Position numbers and translations under genes: made by a program. This document shows positions 24,431-32,581 of a stretch of 64,000 nucleotides of DNA, one piece after another. The stretch covers positions 62,001 through 126,000 of the forward strand of contig NZ_PJRR01000009.1 in assembly GCF_002858865.1 (NCBI RefSeq), in the 5' to 3' direction. This DNA comes from Caulobacter vibrioides (GTDB taxonomy: Bacteria > Pseudomonadota > Alphaproteobacteria > Caulobacterales > Caulobacteraceae). Positions within the stretch are counted from its first letter, which is position 1; each line of letters begins with the position of its first letter. The notes under the pieces were generated by a model. It searched no databases. It was not told where the DNA came from and was given only the letters and a program-made list of their open reading frames with translations.

Positions 24431-24985
24431 GTGAGCCGGTCGGACGACGAGATGGAAGGACGCAAAAGCGGCAAACGCCGCCAAGTCGCCGCCCTGCCCT
24501 GGCGCGGCGAAGGCGACGCCCTGCGCATCCTCCTGGTCTCGTCGCGCGAGACGCGGCGCTGGGTCATCCCCAAAGGCTGGCCGATGAAGGGGCGCACCGA
24601 TCCACAGGCCGCCGCCCAGGAGGCCTATGAGGAGGCCGGTCTGAAGGGAGCCATCGCGCCGCGTCCTTTCGGCGAGTACCCGTACCTGAAGCGGCTGAAG
24701 AACGGTCAGGCGCGGATGGTCAAGGTCGATGTCTATCCTCTCGAGGTCAAAGAGACCCTGGCGGCATGGCCTGAGCAAGGCCAGCGAACCCTCGAGTGGA
24801 TGACTCCGGTCGAAGCCGCGCTCGCCGTTCAGGAACCGGAGCTGCGCGACCTCATCGCCCGCTTCGCCGGCGTCGATCTGGCCAGCGACCACGACATGCC
24901 CGCCAAGGCCCCGACGCCCGTACGCGTGGCGTTCCAGCGCCTGCGTCGCCGCGTGACGGCGCTCTGGGGCCGCTACCGCCGCTAA
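24431..24985 (+). CDS. Nudix hydrolase
   Basis: This 184-residue protein has a single Nudix domain. The Nudix box reads [23 protein letters not shown] (about residues 48-70). The two downstream Glu pairs are kept, but Glu and Arg of the G-x5-E-x7-RE consensus are Arg and Gln. The preceding '[10 protein letters not shown]' resembles the diadenosine/diphosphoinositol polyphosphate group (DIPP/MTH1-like). A basic C-terminal tail follows. The start is uncertain: the GTG at 24431 has GGAG 11 nt upstream, and an ATG exists at 24452. Substrate unknown. It is co-oriented with the endonuclease III-like gene 81 nt downstream. Confidence 0.85.
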   Translation: MSRSDDEMEGRKSGKRRQVAALPWRGEGDALRILLVSSRETRRWVIPKGWPMKGRTDPQAAAQEAYEEAGLKGAIAPRPFGEYPYLKRLKNGQARMVKVDVYPLEVKETLAAWPEQGQRTLEWMTPVEAALAVQEPELRDLIARFAGVDLASDHDMPAKAPTPVRVAFQRLRRRVTALWGRYRR

Positions 24986-25066
24986 CGCCACCTTCCCTAT
25001 AAGCCTGTGGACAAACCTCGACGCCGAGCATAATGTTCTTGCTATGTTCTCGCGCGGAGAGGTTCC

Positions 25067-25804
25067 ATGCAGCTGTCCCTAGCCCTGGCCCGGTCACCGC
25101 TGGAAAGCGTGCGGGACGCTCTCCTGTGCGAGTTTGGGCCTCAGCGCCCGGTGGCGCGCATGGACCCCATCTCGCAGCTGGTGAAGTCGTCGATCAGCGG
25201 CCGAACGCCCGATGCGGTGTCGTGGGCGGCGTTCCTGCGCCTGCGGGCCGAGTTCAAGAGCTGGGAGGATCTGGCGGAGGCCAAGCCCGCGCGCGTGGCC
25301 ATGGCCATCCAGGACGTCACCTTTCCGGAGGACAAGGCCCGCCGCCTGACCACCGCCCTGCGCATGATCCAGGAGAAGGTCGGCTGGCTGTCGCTGAGCC
25401 ACCTCAAGACGCTTGAGGTCGACCAGGCCCGCTGGGAACTGCAGGCCCTGCCCGGCGTGGGCGTGAAGGTGGCCGCCTGCGTGCTGAACTTCAGCGACCT
25501 GGCCATGCGGGCCCTGGTGGTCGACACCCACGTCGACCGCGTCGCCCGGCGCATCGGCCTGGTGGGCTCGGGCGACACGACCAACACCTATCACACGCTA
25601 ATGGCCATGGCGCCGGCGAGCTGGACGGCGGACGATCTCTTCGAGTTGCATTGGCTGATGAAGCGCGGCTTGGGGCAGATGCTCTGCCCGCACGAGGGAC
25701 CGAAGTGCGGGGCGTGTCCGGTGAAGGCGATGTGCGCCAAGGTCGACGTGGGTCACAGCGCAGAGGTGCTGGCCTGGCGACCGAGGACAGCGGGGCAAGG
25801 ATGA
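25067..25804 (+). CDS. Endonuclease III-like DNA glycosylase (HhH-GPD, 4Fe-4S)
   Basis: This 245-residue member of the HhH-GPD base-excision repair superfamily has the helix-hairpin-helix 'LQALPGVGVKVAACVLN', whose Lys is at the catalytic position of Nth. The catalytic Asp lies in 'VVDTHVDRVARRIGL'. A C-terminal C-x6-C-x2-C-x5-C iron-sulfur loop ('CPHEGPKCGACPVKAMC') is present. Similarity is closer to divergent Nth-like proteins than to canonical Nth in the N-terminal 60 residues. It may act on oxidised pyrimidines; the exact specificity cannot be read. GAGAGGTTCC precedes the ATG at 25067. Confidence 0.88.
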   Translation: MQLSLALARSPLESVRDALLCEFGPQRPVARMDPISQLVKSSISGRTPDAVSWAAFLRLRAEFKSWEDLAEAKPARVAMAIQDVTFPEDKARRLTTALRMIQEKVGWLSLSHLKTLEVDQARWELQALPGVGVKVAACVLNFSDLAMRALVVDTHVDRVARRIGLVGSGDTTNTYHTLMAMAPASWTADDLFELHWLMKRGLGQMLCPHEGPKCGACPVKAMCAKVDVGHSAEVLAWRPRTAGQG

Positions 25805-26040
25805 AGCCTCCCCGTCCCTCACTCCGCTGACTGGAAAGCGTCATCGCTGTTCCGACCGTCCCGGCGAGACGTTGGGAGGGGCGGAATTGCATAGGAGCAT
25901 TGATGTTGAAGCGCCCGGGTCGGGCATAGGGCACATTTCGTCCTTCTAGACGGTGGACCAACTCTCGCCCCTGACCTGAACCCGCCTATACATCCATAGA
26001 ATTCACGGCGAACATCGGCCAACCTCAAGTGGATCGATCG

Positions 26041-27447
26041 ATGCGCCTCTTTCTCGCCAGCGTTCTCGCCGGACTCGCACTGCCCGCCCTTGCTCTCGCC
26101 CAGGTCGTTTTGCCATCGACCTCTGTCGGGGAAGCGGCGAAAGCTTATCTTGAGGCGCTAAACTCGCGCGACCAGGCCAAGGCTGCAGCGTTCATCAAAG
26201 ACCGTTTTCCAGCATCTCCGCTCGACGCGGACGGTTTCGTGGGCTTCGGGCGCCAAGTCGGCGGCTTCGACCTCGTGAAGATAGAGGCGGCCACACCAAC
26301 TACGCTTACGGCGCTCGTACGCGAGCGCCATAGCGAAGGCTTCGCCCGGCTTCAGATCGAGACCGATCCGGCCGCGCCCACACAGATCAAGATGCTGGGC
26401 GCGCGCCCTGTCCAGCGTCCATCCGACATCGCAGCCGTCCCCCGGCTCGACGACGCCGCGCTCACCAAGGCCGTCGCCGGAAAATTGGCCATGATGGGCG
26501 AGAACTATTCTGGCGTCGTGCTGATCGCCCGCAAGGGCAAGCCGTTCATCGCTTTCGCCCAGGGCTTGGCCGACCGCGACCGAAAAACCCCAATCACCCA
26601 GGCGACTAAGTTTCGCGTTGGCTCGATGAACAAGATGCACACCTCAGTCGCCGTCCTGCAATTGGCCCAGGCTGGCAAGATCGACCTTCAGGCGCCGCTG
26701 ATCACCTATCTGAAGGACTATCCCAACGCCGCCTGGGCCAAGAAAGTCACTGTGCGCCAACTGCTGACCCACACCGGCGGCGCCGGCGATTTCTTCGGTC
26801 CGGACTACGAGAAGAACCGCGATAACCTGCGGACGCTGCAGGATTACGTTGTCCTCTACGGTGCCCGCGAACCAAATTTCGAGCCTGGCGCAAGGCACGA
26901 GTACGCCAACTATGGCTTCATCCTGCTGGGTCGGGTCGTCGAGATGGTCTCAGGCCAGAGCTACTATGACTACGTCAGTGACCATGTCTTCAAACCAGCC
27001 GGCATCTCGGGCAGCGGCTTCGCGCCGGAGACAACGCCAGTGCCTGATCGAGCCGTAGCCTATGAACTGGTGGGCGGAATCTGGAAGCCAGCCGGGAGCT
27101 TGCCCTGGCGCGGCACCTCGGCCGGCGGCGGCTATTCGACGGCGGAGGATTTCCTGAAGTTCGCCATGGCGCTCTTCGATGGCCGGCTTCTGGACGAGAC
27201 CCATCTCAAGATGATGACCGCTGTCCAGGCCGAAGACGGCCGGGGTGGAAAGTACGGCTATGGCCTGTACATCCTGCCATCCGACATACCTACTCTCGGA
27301 CACGGCGGCGGTGCGCCAGGCATGAACGGCGACCTGCGAATCCTGAACGGCGGCGAAGGCGTCGTTGTGACGCTCAGCAACACGGCGCCGCCGTTTCTGG
27401 CGGGTTCGATCGCTCAGTTCGCAGCGGATCGATTTTCGCTGCAGTAG
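26041..27447 (+). CDS. Exported serine hydrolase, class C beta-lactamase family
   Basis: This 468-residue protein has a Sec signal ('FLASVLAGLALPALALA') and an N-terminal domain of about 110 residues resembling the small DUF-type domain that precedes many esterase/DD-peptidase relatives. A beta-lactamase/transpeptidase domain follows. The catalytic motifs are S-x-x-K ('VGSMNKMHTS', about residue 196), Y-x-N ('HEYANYG') and 'LGHGGGAPG' replacing KTG. This HGG form is usual for esterases and peptidases, not true AmpC. The start at 26041 is preferred over the upstream GTG at 26029. Codon use is looser than neighbours, with more A/T third positions, suggesting later acquisition. Confidence 0.85.
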   Translation: MRLFLASVLAGLALPALALAQVVLPSTSVGEAAKAYLEALNSRDQAKAAAFIKDRFPASPLDADGFVGFGRQVGGFDLVKIEAATPTTLTALVRERHSEGFARLQIETDPAAPTQIKMLGARPVQRPSDIAAVPRLDDAALTKAVAGKLAMMGENYSGVVLIARKGKPFIAFAQGLADRDRKTPITQATKFRVGSMNKMHTSVAVLQLAQAGKIDLQAPLITYLKDYPNAAWAKKVTVRQLLTHTGGAGDFFGPDYEKNRDNLRTLQDYVVLYGAREPNFEPGARHEYANYGFILLGRVVEMVSGQSYYDYVSDHVFKPAGISGSGFAPETTPVPDRAVAYELVGGIWKPAGSLPWRGTSAGGGYSTAEDFLKFAMALFDGRLLDETHLKMMTAVQAEDGRGGKYGYGLYILPSDIPTLGHGGGAPGMNGDLRILNGGEGVVVTLSNTAPPFLAGSIAQFAADRFSLQ

Positions 27448-27458
27448 GTGGATTGCCC

Positions 27459-28427
27459 CTACCCCGCCGCTAGCTGCGTGAACGTCTTTGTTCCGATCGG
27501 GTAGCGCGCGTAGTCGCGGTAGTCGAAGTGCCACCATTCATCAGGCAGGACCATGAAGCCGTCCGCCTCCATGGCCTCGCGCAACACGCCGCGCAGGGCC
27601 CGCTGCCTGGTCGTCCCGCCAACGAAGTCGGCATAGGCGCGGGTCGAGAACTCGTCATAGCGGCTGGGCATCTCGACCGGCTGGCCGGTCTTGAGGTCGT
27701 ACAGGGTCAGGTCCACCGCACAGCCCCGGTTGTGGCGCGAGCCCTGGGCGGGATCGGCGACGAAGATGCGCGCCTCGGGCGGCGTGGCCTCCCAGAACAT
27801 CCAGGTCACGGACCAGGGGCGATAGGCGTCGTGGATGAGCAGGCCATAGCCCTTCGCCGACAGAGCGCGATGGATACGCCCCAGGGCCTCGGCCGCCGGG
27901 CGCTGCAGATAGGCCGCCGACTTCTCGTAGAGCGGAATGCCCATGAAGTTGTTCGCGCCCGCATAACGGATGTCGAGCTTGATCCCCGGCGTGATCGTCG
28001 TGACATCGACGAGGTCGGAGGCAAGCTTGTCGCCCGTCTCGGTGGGCGGGGTGGCCGCCAGCGCACGCTGGCGCAGCAGGGCGGGATCGGCCCGGACGGC
28101 CTTGCGGATCGCCGCCTCGACCTCGGCGCCGAAATCGTGGAAGGCCAGAACCTTGCCGTTGAGACGCACCGCGCCCGCTTCCAGGATCAGTTCGCCGCCA
28201 CCGGCGATCGCGTAGCGGCCACCGCCCAGAGCGTTCAACCGCGCGGCCTTGAAGCCTTCGCCGTCGATGTACAGCGCGCCGTCCCTCTCGAAGACGGTGA
28301 AGGGCGCGGCCTTGTCGCCGTACTGCCCGATCGCGGCCTGTTCGGCGCGGCTCTGAGCGAAGGCGGCGGGCGCGGCCAGCCCCGCAGCGGTGAGCGCCAG
28401 GAAGGATCGTCGCGCAAGATCACGCAT
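27459..28427 (-). CDS. Exported D-Ala-D-Ala dipeptidase (VanX/DdpX family)
   Basis: This 322-residue protein has a Tat-like leader ('LARRSFLALTAAGLAAPAAF', cleavage near AFA). An extra domain of about 85 residues rich in beta strands ('FTVFERDGALYIDGEGFKAA') comes next. The VanX-type zinc peptidase domain (about residues 125-320) follows. Zinc and catalytic residues are visible in 'SRHNRGCAVDLTLYD' (His, Asp) and 'LPDEWWHFDY' (Glu, His). It likely cleaves D-Ala-D-Ala in the periplasm during peptidoglycan turnover. The ATG at 28427 is chosen because upstream sequence is the palindromic repeat. It is convergent with the beta-lactamase-fold gene. Confidence 0.88.
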   Translation of the reverse strand: MRDLARRSFLALTAAGLAAPAAFAQSRAEQAAIGQYGDKAAPFTVFERDGALYIDGEGFKAARLNALGGGRYAIAGGGELILEAGAVRLNGKVLAFHDFGAEVEAAIRKAVRADPALLRQRALAATPPTETGDKLASDLVDVTTITPGIKLDIRYAGANNFMGIPLYEKSAAYLQRPAAEALGRIHRALSAKGYGLLIHDAYRPWSVTWMFWEATPPEARIFVADPAQGSRHNRGCAVDLTLYDLKTGQPVEMPSRYDEFSTRAYADFVGGTTRQRALRGVLREAMEADGFMVLPDEWWHFDYRDYARYPIGTKTFTQLAAG

Positions 28428-28471
28428 AGGGCGTCTCCCCGACCTAAATTCAAGGCGCACCATAACCTCAG

Positions 28472-28593
28472 GTGTCATCCCGGCCGAACCCCGGCGAAAG
28501 CCGGGGGTAGAGCCGGGACCCAGGGGCAGCGCGCACAGAGCTCTGTCACCCCCTGGGTCCCGGATAGCCTCTGCGAGGCTTCCGGGATGACAC
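28472..28593. repeat. 122-bp dispersed palindromic element, copy 2
   Basis: It starts GTGTCATCCCGG (28472-28483) and ends CCGGGATGACAC (28582-28593), a perfect 12-bp terminal inverted repeat. It matches copy 1 (20564-20685) in inverted orientation across most of its length. It lies between the VanX-type gene and the mmsA stop codon. Confidence 0.88.
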
Positions 28594-28604
28594 AAGGAAG
28601 AAGA

Positions 28605-30101
28605 CTACTTCATCGTCGGGATGACGAAGCTCGAATCCGCCACCTCGCCCTCGGGCCACCGGGCGGTGACCGTCTTGACCTTGGTGTAGAACTTCACGCC
28701 CTCGACGCCGTGCTGGTTGGTGTCGCCGAACGCGCTGCGCTTCCAGCCGCCGAAGGTGTGATAGGCCACCGGCACAGGGATCGGCACATTGATGCCGACC
28801 ATGCCGACATTGACGTTCGCGGCGAACTCGCGCGCGGCGCGGCCGTTGCGGGTGAAGATGGCGACGCCATTGCCGTACTGGTGCTCGGACGGCAGGGCCA
28901 TAGCCTCTTCCAGGGTCTCGGCGCGGACGATCTGCAGCACCGGGCCGAAGATCTCCTCGTGATAGGTCTTCATGCCCTTCTTGACGCCGTCGAACAGAGA
29001 CGGGCCGATGAAGAAGCCCTTCTCGAAGCCCTGCAGCTGGAAGCCGCGGCCGTCGACCACCAGCTCGGCGCCCTCTTCCTGACCGATGCGGATGTAGTCG
29101 GCGATCTTGTCGCGGTGCTGGGCGCTGACCACCGGGCCGTAGTGGGCGTCGGGATCGGTGGAGACGCCGACCTTCAAGGACGCGATCTCGGCGACCATGC
29201 GCTCGCGCAGCTCATCGGCGGTCTTCTGACCAACGGGGACCACCACCGGCAGGGCCATGCAGCGCTCGCCGGCCGAGCCGAAGGCCGCGCCCGACAGGTC
29301 CTTGACCACCTGGTCCATGTCGGCGTCGGGCAGGACGATGCCGTGGTTCTTGGCGCCGCCCATGGCCTGGACGCGTTTCCCGTGCGCCGTGCCGGTCTGG
29401 TAGACATAGTGGGCGATGTCCGAGCTGCCGACGAAGCTGACCGCGCGGATCAGCGGATGGGTCAGGATGGCGTCGACGGCGCTCTTGTCGCCATGCACGA
29501 CGTTCAGCACCCCGGCGGGCGCGCCGGCTTCCATCATCAGCTCGGCCAGCTTGACCGGCACCGTCGGGTCCTTCTCCGAAGGCTTGAGGATGAAGGTGTT
29601 GCCGACGGCGATGCTGATGCCGAACATCCACATCGGGATCATGGCCGGGAAGTTGAACGGGGTGATACCCGCGCAGACGCCCAGCGGCTGGCGCATCGAA
29701 TAGACGTCGATGCCGGGGCCCGCGCCCTCGGTGTATTCGCCCTTCAGGATGTGGGGGATGCCGCAGGCGAACTCGATGACTTCGAGGCCGCGCTGGATGT
29801 CGCCCTTGCTGTCGTCGATGACCTTGCCGTGCTCGGACGACAGGATCTCGGCCAGGGTGTTCATGTCGCGCTCGATCAGGCGCTTGAACTCGAACATCAC
29901 GCGGGCGCGGCGCTGCGGATTGGTCTGGGCCCAGCCCACCTGCGCCTTGGCGGCGACCTGGACGGCGGCGTCGAGCTCGGCGTCAGTCGCGAACTGAACG
30001 CGGGCCTGGACCTCGCCGGTGTTGGGATTGAAGACGTCGCCGAAGCGGCCGGAGGCGCCGACCAGGGTCTGGCCGTTCACGAAATGGGCGATGTCTCGCA
30101 T
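28605..30101 (-). CDS. mmsA: Methylmalonate-semialdehyde dehydrogenase (acylating)
   Basis: This 498-residue CoA-dependent aldehyde dehydrogenase converts (methyl)malonate semialdehyde to propionyl- or acetyl-CoA in valine and myo-inositol catabolism. Family signatures are 'FNPNTGEVQARVQFAT' near the N-terminus, 'ITPFNFPAMIPMWMFGISIA', 'AVSFVGSSDIAHYVY' and the catalytic Cys in 'GSAGERCMALPVVVPVG'. The C-terminus has 'GVNVP'-like 'GINVPIPVPVAYHTFGGW'. The ribosome-binding site AGGGAG precedes the ATG. The gene is not clustered with other valine or inositol genes here. The closely related malonate-semialdehyde role is equally possible. Confidence 0.95.
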   Translation of the reverse strand: MRDIAHFVNGQTLVGASGRFGDVFNPNTGEVQARVQFATDAELDAAVQVAAKAQVGWAQTNPQRRARVMFEFKRLIERDMNTLAEILSSEHGKVIDDSKGDIQRGLEVIEFACGIPHILKGEYTEGAGPGIDVYSMRQPLGVCAGITPFNFPAMIPMWMFGISIAVGNTFILKPSEKDPTVPVKLAELMMEAGAPAGVLNVVHGDKSAVDAILTHPLIRAVSFVGSSDIAHYVYQTGTAHGKRVQAMGGAKNHGIVLPDADMDQVVKDLSGAAFGSAGERCMALPVVVPVGQKTADELRERMVAEIASLKVGVSTDPDAHYGPVVSAQHRDKIADYIRIGQEEGAELVVDGRGFQLQGFEKGFFIGPSLFDGVKKGMKTYHEEIFGPVLQIVRAETLEEAMALPSEHQYGNGVAIFTRNGRAAREFAANVNVGMVGINVPIPVPVAYHTFGGWKRSAFGDTNQHGVEGVKFYTKVKTVTARWPEGEVADSSFVIPTMK

Positions 30102-30176
30102 AATGCGCTCCCTAACGCTGTTTTGCGCGTCAATAGCACCCCAGGTTCACGCCGTATCGCGCGAAATTCTGCCAAG

Positions 30177-30701
30177 CTACTCCGCGTCGACGTGCACGCG
30201 GCGGAACCGCCCTTGCAGATACACGAGCGGCTCGTGGTCGGGGTCATACCGAAGCTTGACCACCCGGCCGACATAGACCCGGTGATCGCCGGCGTCGAAG
30301 GCGTGATGGGTCTCGCATTCAAAATTGGCCATGCATTCGGGCAGGATCGGAACGCCGGTGCGCCAGGTCTCGGTCTCGAGGCCCGCGAAGCGATCCGTTT
30401 CCTTCTGCACGAACTGGCGGGCCAGTTGCTGGTGCTCAGCGTGCAGCACGTTGACGGCGAACTTCTGCGCCGCGTCCAGCGCCGGCAGGCTGGAAGACTT
30501 GAGGTCAACACAGATCAGCGCCAGCGGCGGATCCAGCGAGACCGAGGTGAACGAGTTCGCGGTCAGGCCCACCCGGCGGCCGTCAGGGGCCAGCGTGGTG
30601 ACGACGGTGACCCCCGTCGTGAAACATCCAAACGCATTGCGCAGGGCCCGGGCGTCGTGCTCGGCGCCCTCCCCCAGTTCGATCGTAACCGCTTTACTCA
30701 T
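30177..30701 (-). CDS. Flavin reductase-like domain protein
   Basis: This 174-residue protein has the flavin reductase (HpaC/FMN-binding split barrel) fold. Evidence includes 'LRNAFGCFTTGVTVVTT' at the N-terminus, 'VGLTANSFTSVSLDPPLALI' (the FMN-binding signature), 'FAVNVLHAEHQQLARQF' and the C-terminal 'HRVYVGRVVKLRYDP'. It likely supplies reduced flavin to a two-component monooxygenase, or acts on its own. No monooxygenase gene is adjacent. The distantly placed tryptophan halogenase would also need FADH2, but no link is shown. It is upstream of mmsA by 75 nt on the same strand. Confidence 0.92.
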   Translation of the reverse strand: MSKAVTIELGEGAEHDARALRNAFGCFTTGVTVVTTLAPDGRRVGLTANSFTSVSLDPPLALICVDLKSSSLPALDAAQKFAVNVLHAEHQQLARQFVQKETDRFAGLETETWRTGVPILPECMANFECETHHAFDAGDHRVYVGRVVKLRYDPDHEPLVYLQGRFRRVHVDAE

Positions 30702-30740
30702 CGGCTAAGCAGTGGGGCAAAGCGGCGCGACGGGCAAGCC

Positions 30741-31664
30741 TTAGGGTCGTGGCGGCTCGATCAAGACGCCCGGCTGGCTGGCATCCAGGCCAAAGGTGAC
30801 CGGCAGATGCCGCACATGCGGCGTCTGCAGGCCCAGGGCCTTGGCGCCGCGCGCCACCGCCAGCTTGCCCAGCGCCGTCGGACCAAAGCCCTCCTGGACG
30901 CGTGGCTTGGCGCCGAGACGCCGCCGCAAGACACCGTTGGCGTAGATCACATTGGCCCGCATCAGGGCCGGCGGGGTCATGAATTCGATCGAGATCGAGA
31001 CGTTCAGCATCGGGCCGTTCTCGATCCGGTGCGGGGCGTTCTGGCGCCAGGTGACCATCTTGCCCGGCGTCAGATCGACCTCCTGGGCGCCCTTGTCCCA
31101 TTCGGGATCGAAAGCGAACTGCTCGGCCGTCTCGCGCAGCACGATCTTCTCCAGCGCCAGATCACCCACATAGGGATCGGCCACCGGATAGACCCACACC
31201 TTCTTCTGGCCCCGGATTTGCCACAGCGACACCAGCGGCACGTCCAGATGATAGAACACCTGCGCATTGGCGCTGGAGATCAACATGCCAAGGTCGCGCT
31301 TGAAGGTGCGCAGGCCAGGCACGTGCGCTTCCTTGTCGGCGAAGATCTCGTCGGCCAGGGCCGCGTACTCGGGCACATGATCGTTGGTCTGGCGCAGGTT
31401 CAGCCAGATGCGGCCGGTCTTGGCCGCTTCAAGCAGCTGGTCGCCGGTCAGGTTGCCGGCCGAGCCCTTGCGCCAGGTCGTCCAGGCCTTGGGATCCTCG
31501 CCCATGGTGAAGACGCCCAGCTTGTCGCGGGGATAGAGGTCGAGCAGACGCGCCAGGCCTTCATCATCGAACATCGGACGCTCGTGCAGAGCGTGCTGGA
31601 ACGTCAGGTTCTCGCGACCGAAGGCCTTGGCCTTCTCCGGCGTCCAGTCGGTGATCACGCTCAC
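30741..31664 (-). CDS. Cupin/JmjC-like protein in a polysaccharide operon
   Basis: This 307-residue protein resembles the cupin_8/JmjC-like group: 'VFYHLDVPLVSLWQIRGQ' and 'KMVTWRQNAPHRIENG', with His residues at positions expected for a metal-binding jelly roll. A complete 2-His-1-carboxylate triad is not obvious. The start is the GTG at 31664, with GGGAGG 5 nt upstream and a GTGA overlap with the glycosyltransferase stop. It is the third gene of a coupled unit with an HfsK-like acyltransferase and a GT2 enzyme, so a role in modifying or sensing a surface glycan is plausible. I assign no reaction. Confidence 0.7.
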   Translation of the reverse strand: MSVITDWTPEKAKAFGRENLTFQHALHERPMFDDEGLARLLDLYPRDKLGVFTMGEDPKAWTTWRKGSAGNLTGDQLLEAAKTGRIWLNLRQTNDHVPEYAALADEIFADKEAHVPGLRTFKRDLGMLISSANAQVFYHLDVPLVSLWQIRGQKKVWVYPVADPYVGDLALEKIVLRETAEQFAFDPEWDKGAQEVDLTPGKMVTWRQNAPHRIENGPMLNVSISIEFMTPPALMRANVIYANGVLRRRLGAKPRVQEGFGPTALGKLAVARGAKALGLQTPHVRHLPVTFGLDASQPGVLIEPPRP

Positions 31665-32581
31665 GCGGTCCTCCCGTAGAATTGGATCTTGAAGGGTCCC
31701 CACCAGAAGGTCTTGCCCAGACCCCGGGCGGCGCGGTCCAGCCACTCGGCGCGGTCCTTGGCGCGGACGGCCCATTTCACTGCGGCGACGAGACCGAAGA
31801 CTGCGGCCTGGCCCAGACCGATGACCATCCAGCGGGTGACGCCCAGATTATCGCGCGGCACGGCGGCGGCGCAGTGGGCCGAGGGGCCCTGGCCGTAGGC
31901 GAAGGCCCGCTGGATCGTGTAGCCGAGGTTCAGCCGCGACGGGACCGGATCTTCCCAGACCCAGGCGGCCGGCTCCCAGGCGAAGCGCTTGCCCGCTGCG
32001 CCCATGTGGCCGAACAGGAGGTCGTCCTCGCCGCCGATGAAGTTGCGCTCGACCGCGAAGGGGGCGACCGGATCGGGCAGCGCCGAGCGCCGGATCAGGC
32101 TGTCGCCGCAGCCATAATGATAGTCGATGACGCCCGCCTCGGCAGGGCCGATGCGCGAGAAGAAGCGCTCCAGATAGTCCCGGTGCTGGTCGATATGGGC
32201 CGGCGCGCGGGCCTTGACCGGCCCGAACACGACGTCGGCGTCGTAGCGTTCCTGGGCGGCCAGCAGCGCCGCCAGCCAACCACTGGGCGCTTCCTCATCA
32301 TCGTCCAGAAAGGCGATGAAGTCACCGGACGCGCGCGCCATGCCGGCGTTGCGCGCGAAGGCGACGCCGGGCCGCTTCTCGTTGACATAGATCACCGGGC
32401 ACGGCGCGCCCTTGCTCAGCGCATCCACCACCGCCTTGGCCGAAGGAACCTGGTCGTTGTCGACGATCACCAGCTCAAGCTCGGCGAAATCGACGCCGAC
32501 CTGGCCAAACACCGAGCGCGCCGCGACGGCCAGGCCGTCGGGGCGTCTCTGGGTCGGGATCATGACCGTGACGCGCGCCAT
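31661..32581 (-). CDS. hfsL: Family 2 glycosyltransferase, probable holdfast HfsL
   Basis: This 306-residue inverting GT-A glycosyltransferase has the nucleotide-sugar site 'MIPTQRRPDGLAVAARSV' at the N-terminus. The DXD-type 'FIAFLDDDEEAPSGWLAAL' is at about residue 92, and 'GGEDDLLFGHMGAAG' supplies the catalytic acidic region. A C-terminal hydrophobic stretch may contact the membrane. From memory, the Caulobacter GT2 gene at this spot (ten genes before malA, CC_2277) was named hfsL for a role in holdfast synthesis; I could not verify this. It overlaps the upstream acyltransferase gene by 1 nt (TGATG) and the cupin gene by 4 nt. Confidence 0.65.
   Translation of the reverse strand: MARVTVMIPTQRRPDGLAVAARSVFGQVGVDFAELELVIVDNDQVPSAKAVVDALSKGAPCPVIYVNEKRPGVAFARNAGMARASGDFIAFLDDDEEAPSGWLAALLAAQERYDADVVFGPVKARAPAHIDQHRDYLERFFSRIGPAEAGVIDYHYGCGDSLIRRSALPDPVAPFAVERNFIGGEDDLLFGHMGAAGKRFAWEPAAWVWEDPVPSRLNLGYTIQRAFAYGQGPSAHCAAAVPRDNLGVTRWMVIGLGQAAVFGLVAAVKWAVRAKDRAEWLDRAARGLGKTFWWGPFKIQFYGRTA

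Noticed and set aside
27528..31679. 1383-codon frame on the plus strand
   Set aside because: It runs antisense through the VanX-type gene, the palindromic repeat, mmsA, the flavin reductase and the cupin gene, all of which have intact family motifs. It is a composition artefact.
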